Assembly: GCA_017616575.1 (NCBI GenBank)
Contig: JAFZXW010000083.1
Span: forward strand, 1-6,023
Direction: 5' to 3'
Length of the DNA stretch: 6,023 bases
DNA from: Candidatus Methanomethylophilaceae archaeon
GTDB taxonomy: Archaea; Thermoplasmatota; Thermoplasmata; Methanomassiliicoccales; Methanomethylophilaceae
A program made the position numbers and the translations under genes. Positions 1 to 4,719 of the stretch are shown in pieces. The first letter of the stretch is position 1. Every line of letters begins with the position of its first letter. Below the pieces are notes generated by a model. The model worked only from the letters and a program-made list of their open reading frames with translations. It was not told where the DNA came from and did not search any database.

Positions 1-2051
1 GCCTTCTCGCATAGGAGGGTGAGGGTCGACCTGACCTCGTCCTCGGAGAGGCCTTGCGCGGAGGCATGGGAGATTACCTCCTCCATCGTTATCCCGGGGC
101 TCCCGAACTCGCTCAGGATCCTCTTGACGATCTTTATCTTGTCACGGCTTTTCGACGATATGCCCGACATCACCTTGTCGATGTCGAACCCGCCGTCGGA
201 GCTCCCGGCTATCTTCCTGAGATAGAACTCCACCAGGTCCACCGCGACGTTGGCGTCCTGCTCGGTGACCGTCTCGCTCAGCCTCATCTTCGCAGACGCC
301 TCCGACAGGCGGACGAACGCCTCCAGCTGCCTCGCGGTTATCGGGACTGAGTTCCCTTGCGCGGAGCCCCTGATCGACATGTAGCTCTGGTCGATTATCT
401 TGCGGGCGTCGTCGGTCATCACCGGGACCAGGCGTTTGGAGTATGCGACGTACTTCCTCAGGATATCCACGTCGTAGACCGGCCTGATGTTGTCCGTGCG
501 GTCCATTATCCCCTTGATGTCGACGCCTGCGAGGAGCTTCCCCTCTGGAACCTGGCGGGCCTGTCCGCGCTGATGCGCCGAGAGGATGTGGTCGGTGATC
601 TCCTTGTCCCTCTTCTTGTTGGGGCTGTCGGTGATGACGAAAATAAGATCGAAACGCGACATAAGCGCGGGAGGGAGGTTGATCTGGTCGTATATGGGCG
701 TCTCGGGGTCGAACCTGCCGTACTTCGGGTTCGCGGCGGCCAGCATGGAGCACCTGCATTGGAGCGTGGCGGTTATCCCTGCCTTCGCGACGGAAATCTT
801 CTGGGACTCCATCGCCTCGTGCAGGGACGACCTGTCCTGGTCCGTCATCTTGTCCAGCTCGTCGATGCATGCCAGCCCCTTGTCGGCGAGGACCAGCGCC
901 CCCGCCTCCAGCGTCCATCTGCCGTCGCCGAAATCGTCCCTCACGGCCGCGGCGGTCAGTCCTGCGGCGGAGGCGGACTTCCCGGACGCGTAGATCCCCC
1001 TGGGCGCGAGCATGCTCATGTACCTCAGGAGCTGGGACTTCGCCACTCCGGGGTCTCCCATCAGAAGGATGTGCATGTCGCCCCTGATCACCGTGCCGTC
1101 GTCCAGGACCTTGTGGGAGCCTCCGAAAAGCTGCAGGGCGATGGCCTTCTTGACCTCGTCCAGGCCGTTGATGGTAGGGGAGATGGACTTCACTATGTTG
1201 TTGAGGAGATTGGGGTCGGCGGACATCTCCTTGATCCTCTCCTCGTCCTCCTCGGTTATCTGGATCTCGTCGTACTCGTGCTGCTCGAACTCCACCGACA
1301 ACACGTCCAGGAAGGTGTCGAACACCGTGGACTTGTCCCTGTCCGACTTCTCAGCCGCCCTCAGGACGCCTATGAGCGTTATGCGGTTCCCTGCTGTCAC
1401 CTCGCCGGCGATGTCGTCCTCCACGTATCCGGAGATCCTCTCCGGCTGGGCGCCGCCCCTGAGGCCCTCCGGGCTCTCCTGTATCTCTATCTTCTGCGTG
1501 TCAGTGTAGACCGACTCCCCCTGGTCGAAGATGAAACGGACGGCCTGCTTGTTGCACCCGCCCTCCGGGTTGGAGCACATGGTCGGCTCCCTGAGAATCA
1601 TCCCGGTCTGCTCCACCCATGTCTCCGCGCCGCACCTGGCACATCTGAACAGGGCGTGGGTCACGCGGGGCTTGACGGTGGTCGCCTTCCTGGCCAGACC
1701 CTCCACCGCGACCAGCTTCAGGAGATGCTCCGACCTAAGGTTCCTGATCTCGACGGTGGCGTCCCTGGGAAGGTTGGATATCCTCACGTGGACGACGTCC
1801 CCGGGCCGGTTGACGTTCGGGACGAGGGACATGACCGTCTTCCTGGCGATCGCGAGGCACCTGTCCGGATGGTCGATGATGAACATCGCGAAGTCGACGC
1901 TGTAGGCGTTGATGTCGGCGTAGTCCACCTTGAGGCTGCGCTTCTGAGGATACCTGTTGGCGACCTCGGCTATGGCTATGCGGTATTCGTCTTTGGAGAA
2001 GATCTCCGACCAAGCCACCTCGATCTCGCTGTCCTGGAAGTTCACGGCCAT
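1..2051 (-). CDS. mcm: Replicative DNA helicase MCM (minichromosome maintenance protein), 3' end cut by window edge
   Basis: This is the hexameric 3'-5' helicase that unwinds DNA at the archaeal replication fork. 683 codons are visible. The frame is open at base 1, and by family length only about 15-25 codons of the C-terminal winged helix are missing. Visible parts: an N-terminal domain with a zinc site (C137-x2-C140-x18-C159-x6-C166); Walker A GDPGVAKS at 332-339 (K338, S339); Walker B CIDEL with D397/E398; sensor 1 N441 in AANPK; arginine finger R466 in SRFDLIF; sensor 2 R574 in the ITARQLEAFVRLSEA stretch; then the winged-helix region from about 610. All catalytic residues are present, so it should be active. 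The ATG at 2051 is chosen because GGGAGGTG lies 5 nt upstream and the MAVNF start fits a normal MCM length. Oddity: the same frame stays open upstream through the Rpn-family gene to about 3206, so a longer fused product cannot be excluded from sequence alone. Confidence 0.96.
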   Translation of the reverse strand, partial: MAVNFQDSEIEVAWSEIFSKDEYRIAIAEVANRYPQKRSLKVDYADINAYSVDFAMFIIDHPDRCLAIARKTVMSLVPNVNRPGDVVHVRISNLPRDATVEIRNLRSEHLLKLVAVEGLARKATTVKPRVTHALFRCARCGAETWVEQTGMILREPTMCSNPEGGCNKQAVRFIFDQGESVYTDTQKIEIQESPEGLRGGAQPERISGYVEDDIAGEVTAGNRITLIGVLRAAEKSDRDKSTVFDTFLDVLSVEFEQHEYDEIQITEEDEERIKEMSADPNLLNNIVKSISPTINGLDEVKKAIALQLFGGSHKVLDDGTVIRGDMHILLMGDPGVAKSQLLRYMSMLAPRGIYASGKSASAAGLTAAAVRDDFGDGRWTLEAGALVLADKGLACIDELDKMTDQDRSSLHEAMESQKISVAKAGITATLQCRCSMLAAANPKYGRFDPETPIYDQINLPPALMSRFDLIFVITDSPNKKRDKEITDHILSAHQRGQARQVPEGKLLAGVDIKGIMDRTDNIRPVYDVDILRKYVAYSKRLVPVMTDDARKIIDQSYMSIRGSAQGNSVPITARQLEAFVRLSEASAKMRLSETVTEQDANVAVDLVEFYLRKIAGSSDGGFDIDKVMSGISSKSRDKIKIVKRILSEFGSPGITMEEVISHASAQGLSEDEVRSTLTLLCEK

Positions 2052-3056
2052 CTTCACACCTCCCGAGAGCGGCGCTCCGGCCTGTCCGCATCTTCGGAAA
2101 TGGCGGACCCCTTGTCGCCAAGCGACTCCCGTATCGCGGCTGACGGCTCCCCTGCGGTCATGTCCACTGGTATCCCCGACCCATAATAAAGTGTATCGAA
2201 GCCCCGGGTCGACGGCCTTGCGGACGTCTTCCGCGATGTTTTCCGGAACGAAGGAAAGCGCCCTCTCGAGAGGAAACCCGTCCTTCACCAGCTTGCGCAC
2301 GATGTCGATGCAGACCTCCATCCTCCCTTTCTCCATTCCCTCCTCCATCCCCCTCTCCTCGGCCGCCTCGATCAGGCCCTGCCTGTACTGCTCCTTGAGC
2401 TCCTCCATCGTCGTCATCATATCGCCTCTGCTATCATCCCTCCAGCGGATATTAAACTCTGTCGCGACGCGTTTTGTGCATTCCTCCGGCGTCGAACGGA
2501 CGTCGAACAGGATGTCCAGCAGCCTCAATGCATCGTCCTCCGCCTCGTCCGGGTCCCCCAGATGGAACTCCGCCACCGTCAGAGGGATGTCCGAGAAGCC
2601 GTCCGACATCCTCCTGACACAGACCTTGTTCCTGGCGGCCGCCCTCGGGCTGAGGAAAACCCATATGCAGCATGCCGGGCCCACGCCGCCGTAATCCCCG
2701 ACCGGGCGCGGCAAGGAACGCAGCATGAGGCCGGACACGTAGACGGCCTGGCGGCTGCCTATGTGCTTCGACGCCTTGCCTTGGACCTCCACGTCCACGG
2801 CCATGCGGACATCGCCGGGAAGCGACAGCTCCAGCACGAGGTCGTAGACCAGGAGGGCGCCGTAGATGCGGGCCTCGCAGGACAGGGGGACGACGTCGAG
2901 GCCGTCCTCCGTGGTCCTCATGCGGCCGACGATCTCGTCCAGGCCCATGCCCTCCAGCTCCCTTGCAGAACGTCTCAACAGGTATGCCAGGCAGCGGGCG
3001 TTGGAAAGGACCCTCTTGGCAGGGCCGTCCTCCCTCAGGACGTTCTCGCTATTCAC
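2052..3056 (-). CDS. Rpn-family PD-(D/E)XK nuclease / transposase-like protein, no stop before mcm
   Basis: A member of the Rpn (YhgA-like, PDDEXK_2) family of recombination-promoting nucleases, which cut DNA and often occur as multiple copies in archaeal genomes. Numbered from the GTG at 3056: an N-terminal helical segment (ARCLAYLLRRSARELEG, about 19-35); a nuclease core with D72 (VYDLVLEL) and E90-V-Q92-G-K94 (VDVEVQGK), the D...ExQ signature; the family-typical IWVFLSP strand; the DAEDDALRLLD-type helix; then a Glu/Gly-rich tail with MEEGMEKGR and a closing helix pair ending near residue 282, the usual family length. No stop follows: the frame runs 53 more codons into mcm. The start is uncertain. 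GTG 3056 fits the family N-terminus, and an ATG at 3140 overlaps the previous gene's stop but adds an atypical Cys-rich leader. The core looks intact, so the nuclease could be active. The missing stop is either a loss or a fusion. Confidence 0.78.
2054..2161 (-). pseudogene. 35-codon ORF just upstream of mcm; probable remnant of a second copy of the small winged-helix gene
   Basis: ATG at 2161, TGA at 2056-2054, two bases before the mcm ATG. The peptide begins MTAGEPSAAIRESLGDKGSA. It lines up with the intact 77-residue protein encoded at 3366 (MTGEDLAAMVWDALGDDKLT): both have M-T-(A)-G-E, A-A, L-G-D and a later D-R-x-E. The DNA also matches in blocks over about 90 bases from the start codon, after which the similarity fades into the mcm start. 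The preceding promoter-like block is shared by both copies. I read this as a duplicate small gene truncated at the mcm border. Alternatively it is a functional short upstream ORF coupled to mcm, given the two-base gap and the mcm ribosome binding site within its end. Its frame differs from the Rpn/mcm frame. Confidence 0.5.
2057..2064 (-). promoter_or_regulatory. Ribosome binding site of mcm
   Basis: On the minus strand this reads GGGAGGTG, a near-perfect complement of the archaeal 16S rRNA 3' end, with 5 nt between its last base and the ATG at 2051. It is the strongest Shine-Dalgarno seen in the window. It is the main argument that mcm has its own start although the reading frame is open further upstream. 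It sits inside the last codons of the 35-codon ORF, whose TGA lies between this site and the mcm ATG. Confidence 0.8.
2070..2552 (-). repeat. Direct repeat, copy 2 of the Rpn-tail / promoter / small-gene module
   Basis: This segment aligns in the same orientation with 3278-3707. It covers the Rpn-family C-terminal coding part, the promoter-like block and the first ~90 bases of the small winged-helix gene. Similarity is patchy in the coding parts and highest around the promoter-like block. In this copy the nuclease is intact and the small gene is truncated. Borders are approximate because they come from alignment by eye. Confidence 0.6.
2183..2191 (-). promoter_or_regulatory. TATA-like box upstream of the 35-codon ORF and mcm
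   Basis: The minus strand reads CTTTATTAT, an AT-rich island in GC-rich surroundings. Its centre is about 26 bases before the ATG at 2161, the distance that would place an archaeal transcription start at that ATG (leaderless). It is about 136 bases before the mcm ATG, so it could also drive mcm. The block around it matches the one in front of the intact winged-helix gene (GGGCTTCGATA, ATGGG, GGATAC and CATGAC in the same order), which supports a conserved functional element. Confidence 0.5.
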
Positions 3057-3082
3057 GTCGCAAGAAGCCTGCCGACTTGACT

Positions 3083-3090
3083 TCAAAACT
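3083..3090 (-). promoter_or_regulatory. Weak TATA-like element before the Rpn-family gene
   Basis: The minus strand reads GTTTTGAA, the most AT-rich stretch between the winged-helix gene and the Rpn-family gene. It lies about 30 bases ahead of the GTG at 3056, a spacing compatible with a leaderless or very short leader. It is a poor match to the archaeal TATA consensus, so this is only a candidate. No Shine-Dalgarno precedes either candidate start. Confidence 0.2.
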
Positions 3091-3132
3091 GCGCGTGCGG
3101 TCACGCGACATCCGAAACCGCATCCTGGAAGC

Positions 3133-3366
3133 TCACACATCCTGGGAGCGGCACTCCTCGTCCGCCCACCAGACCCATCCTCCGCGCTCGACGGAGACCT
3201 GCCCCTTCACCTTCCCCGCCTTGCGGAGCTTGGCGAGCGTCTTGGCGAGATCGTCCGGGCACCTGTATCCGAAAAGGTGCTCCAGCCTGTCGGTGGCCTC
3301 GAAGGTTGTGAGCTTGTCGTCCCCCAAGGCGTCCCATACCATGGCTGCCAGGTCTTCCCCCGTCAT
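3133..3366 (-). CDS. Small winged-helix-like DNA-binding protein (77 aa)
   Basis: A complete 77-residue protein starting MTGEDLAAMVWDALG. Its layout suggests a winged helix-turn-helix: helix 1 (about 2-15), helix 2 (LTTFEATDRLEHLFG, about 19-33), a turn with RCPDD, recognition helix (LAKTLAKLRKAGK, about 39-51), then a beta wing (VKGQVSVERGGWVWWADEE, about 52-70). I do not recognise a named family, and the fold call is inferred from pattern. A likely role is local transcriptional control, perhaps of the adjacent Rpn-family gene or of the module itself. It follows an Rpn-family remnant and precedes the intact Rpn-family gene. A TATA-like box about 26 bases before the ATG, with no ribosome binding site, suggests a leaderless mRNA. 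The ATG also overlaps, as ATGA, the stop of the 60-codon ORF left in the Rpn remnant. A 35-codon relative lies just before mcm. Confidence 0.75.
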   Translation of the reverse strand: MTGEDLAAMVWDALGDDKLTTFEATDRLEHLFGYRCPDDLAKTLAKLRKAGKVKGQVSVERGGWVWWADEECRSQDV

Positions 3367-3387
3367 GCCGACTCGTATCCTGATCCC

Positions 3388-3398
3388 ATATTAAAAAT
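3388..3398 (-). promoter_or_regulatory. TATA-like box of the 77-aa winged-helix gene
   Basis: The minus strand reads ATTTTTAATAT, centred about 27 bases before the ATG at 3366. That spacing predicts a transcription start at or next to the start codon and fits the lack of a Shine-Dalgarno. It lies within a block of about 47 bases (3362-3408) that matches 2157-2204 with only a one-base length difference, so it has been kept in both module copies even though the nuclease sequence upstream has decayed. Confidence 0.55.
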
Positions 3399-3408
3399 AT
3401 CGAAGCCC

Positions 3409-3707
3409 AGGATTGTCCCGGTGCGACCTGGCAGACATCCTCTGCGAATCATATAGGATGATAGGTGAGCATTCTCGACGCGGTATACGCCCTTCACCGG
3501 CCTGCGCATGATGCCGACGCGGCCTTCGGTCCTCCCCTTCTCCATCCCGGTGGGCGTTCTCCTTTCCTCGGCCGCCCGGGTCAGCCCCTGCCTGTGCTGC
3601 TATCGTCCATACACAGACATTAAACCCTGCCGCGAAGCGTTCTGCATCCCTCTGGCGTCGGACAATACGTCCAACAGCCTCGGTCGTCATCAGCCTCGCC
3701 CGTCCGA
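3409..3707 (-). pseudogene. Decayed, 5'-truncated remnant of an Rpn-family nuclease gene
   Basis: The DNA matches the C-terminal third of the intact Rpn-family gene (about 2205-2552) in order. Shared blocks include TTGGACGTATTGT versus the CTGGACATCCTGTT segment, the CGACGCC-AGAGG-ATGCA segment, GTTTAAT, CTCGGCCGCC with GCCCTGCCTGT (both on the plus strand), and the MEKGR-coding stretch. A deletion of about 40 bases falls after the Tyr/Gln-coding CCTGT block, and there are small indels. One of these leaves a net 5-base excess near 3410-3480, so the reading frame is broken several times. Only a 60-codon stretch (3545-3363, MEKGRTEGRVGIMRRPVKG...) stays open. The nuclease core (D...ExQ) is absent. 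The upstream border falls inside the 3' end of tsr3, whose stop codon at 3690-3692 lies within the similarity. It is not expected to make a working protein, but its downstream part still carries the promoter of the small winged-helix gene. Confidence 0.75.
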
Positions 3708-4226
3708 AGACGGCTCCCCGACGACAGAACGGACGTATTCGTTCTGGATGCGGACGACCTCGGCGCTGTCCTTCGCCTTGGAGTGATCCTCCAGCATCGC
3801 GCCGTTCAGCCTCAAGAACTCCGGGGCCCAGTTGAAACGGGGAAGGAATGCCTCCGCCTGCTCCCTCTCGCCGAGGATCATCAAGGAGGCCATCACGGCC
3901 TCGGCGCTGTTGAGCTCCATGGGCCTGCCCCAGTTGACCGGGTTCGAGGCCAGGAGATACGGGAGGGCCCTCTCCTCGACCCATTTCAAACGGGGGAAGC
4001 CGTCTATGTTCGACCAGGTGAGGTCCATCACGACCAGCCCCTTGCGGGCGAAGCGGACGTCCGCCGGGGACAGCGCCTTCTCCGAGAACGGCGACAGCAC
4101 CACGGACCCGGACGGGACCGCGCCCAGTGTCTTGGCCTCTTTGGCGAGCCCGAACTTCAGCATGCGCCTCGCGGTGCACTTCCTGGGGTCGCACTGGCAC
4201 TTGTCGTAGACGAAGACCGGTATCAT
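3690..4226 (-). CDS. tsr3: 16S/18S rRNA aminocarboxypropyltransferase Tsr3 (178 aa)
   Basis: Tsr3 transfers the 3-amino-3-carboxypropyl group of S-adenosylmethionine to a conserved uridine-derived base in the small-subunit rRNA (helix 31), a late ribosome-maturation step in archaea and eukaryotes. Family hallmarks are plain: an N-terminal DPRKCTARRMLKFGLA stretch (13-28), LSPFSEKALSPAD (44-56), GLVVMDLTWSNI (63-74), ALPYLLASNPVNWGRPMELN (87-106, the strongest Tsr3 signature), and the helical SAEAVMASLMILGEREQAE region. The short length is normal for archaeal members. The start is MIPVFVYDKC at 4226. A longer in-frame extension to 4409 is rejected because it overlaps the upstream gene and is Gly/Arg-rich shadow sequence. 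The start overlaps the upstream gene's stop as ATGA, implying translational coupling and a shared promoter near 4737. The last few codons (SSDGRG) and the stop lie in sequence that resembles the Rpn remnant, so the C-terminal end was probably altered by that insertion. Confidence 0.94.
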   Translation of the reverse strand: MIPVFVYDKCQCDPRKCTARRMLKFGLAKEAKTLGAVPSGSVVLSPFSEKALSPADVRFARKGLVVMDLTWSNIDGFPRLKWVEERALPYLLASNPVNWGRPMELNSAEAVMASLMILGEREQAEAFLPRFNWAPEFLRLNGAMLEDHSKAKDSAEVVRIQNEYVRSVVGEPSSDGRG

Positions 4227-4702
4227 GCGGACGCCATGGCCTTCAGGGCCTCCGGGTCGGCCATGTTGGCCTCCACCCACGCCTTGACCTCGTTCATGCT
4301 CCCGACGTACTCGTCGAAAAGCTCCGCATCGTCGGTGGCCTCGTACTCGGCGCGGGTCCTCATGGGAGCCAGCACCTGCCTCCCCTTCCAGGGGGTCCGG
4401 GGGGCCCATTCGTCGAAAGTGGACCTCTCCAAATACACGACGACGTCGTAGTCCTCGTCCTCCCTTAGGTAGTCCCTGTCCTTGAAGTCCTTGGACACCT
4501 GCCTCCTCAGGTCCTCCCCGTTCTGGTAGAGGACGGATATCATCTCGCAGTCTATGAAATCCTTCTCGGGGCCGGCGCTGTAGACCTCGTACAGGTCGGA
4601 GAACATCTTGTTGGCGAAGTACTCCGCAATCTGCGACACGAAGTCGTTCTTCTGGTCTATGAAAAGCACGCGGGTCTTCGGGACGCTCTTCTTCCTGAAC
4701 AT
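4223..4702 (-). CDS. Low-molecular-weight phosphatase/ArsC-fold protein with a lost catalytic P-loop (159 aa)
   Basis: The protein resembles the low-molecular-weight protein tyrosine phosphatase / arsenate reductase family: a first strand VLFI (12-15), then xxKNxxxSQIAEYF matching the family's CxxNSxRSQMAE loop-helix, then LYEVYSAGPE (38-46; family FEVYSAGT), a helical segment leading to RRQVSKDF (66-73; family G-x-RSK-x-L), and YDVVVYLE (85-92; family YDYVVTV). The catalytic Cys and Arg of the C-x5-R loop are replaced by D16 and V22, and no DP general-acid pair is obvious in the C-terminal part. It is therefore probably not a phosphatase, and a binding or regulatory role is inferred. The start is taken as ATG 4702 because a TATA-like box 35 bases upstream would put transcription start only about 8 bases before it. 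A TTG at 4723 in frame would add 7 residues. It heads a two-gene unit with tsr3, overlapping it by ATGA. Confidence 0.68.
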   Translation of the reverse strand: MFRKKSVPKTRVLFIDQKNDFVSQIAEYFANKMFSDLYEVYSAGPEKDFIDCEMISVLYQNGEDLRRQVSKDFKDRDYLREDEDYDVVVYLERSTFDEWAPRTPWKGRQVLAPMRTRAEYEATDDAELFDEYVGSMNEVKAWVEANMADPEALKAMASA

Positions 4703-4719
4703 GGGCTCATCCTGCCGCT

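Larger units (their letters stand above)
3278..3707 (-). repeat. Direct repeat, copy 1 of the Rpn-tail / promoter / small-gene module
   Basis: The partner of 2070-2552. In this copy the nuclease part is degenerate and truncated while the small winged-helix gene continues intact to 3133. No flanking target-site duplication or terminal inverted repeats were seen. The copies may therefore come from an old tandem duplication or two separate insertions between tsr3 and mcm. Borders are approximate. Confidence 0.6.

Noticed and set aside
142..918. Minus-strand open frame of 258 codons inside mcm
   Set aside because: It is in another frame of the same strand as mcm and its product is Arg/Gly/Pro-rich shadow sequence.
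357..2186. Long plus-strand open frame of about 609 codons
   Set aside because: It is antisense to mcm, which has every MCM motif in the correct order. The plus-strand product is low-complexity Val/Gly/Asp/Arg-rich with no recognisable domain, as expected from the complement of a high-GC gene.
1957..2694. Plus-strand open frame of 245 codons across the Rpn/mcm junction
   Set aside because: It is antisense to the Rpn-family gene and the mcm start; Ser-rich composition without motifs.
3141..3206. Extension of the Rpn-family frame upstream to 3206
   Set aside because: It overlaps the intact 77-aa winged-helix gene in another frame, and the added residues do not resemble the Rpn N-terminus.
2054..3707. 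Complete insertion sequence with terminal inverted repeats
   Set aside because: No inverted repeats or target-site duplications were visible at the module borders, so only direct repeats are reported.
3391..4200. Minus-strand open frame of 269 codons overlapping tsr3 and the Rpn remnant
   Set aside because: It is out of frame with tsr3, whose motifs are unmistakable. Its tail matches fragments of the Rpn remnant only by DNA similarity, not as a functional protein.
4227..4409. N-terminal extension of tsr3 to an ATG at 4409
   Set aside because: It would add about 61 Gly/Arg-rich residues lying wholly over the upstream gene in another frame. Tsr3 family length and the ATGA junction support the start at 4226.
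3783..4451. Plus-strand open frame of 222 codons
   Set aside because: It is antisense to tsr3 and the phosphatase-like gene, with no recognisable domain.
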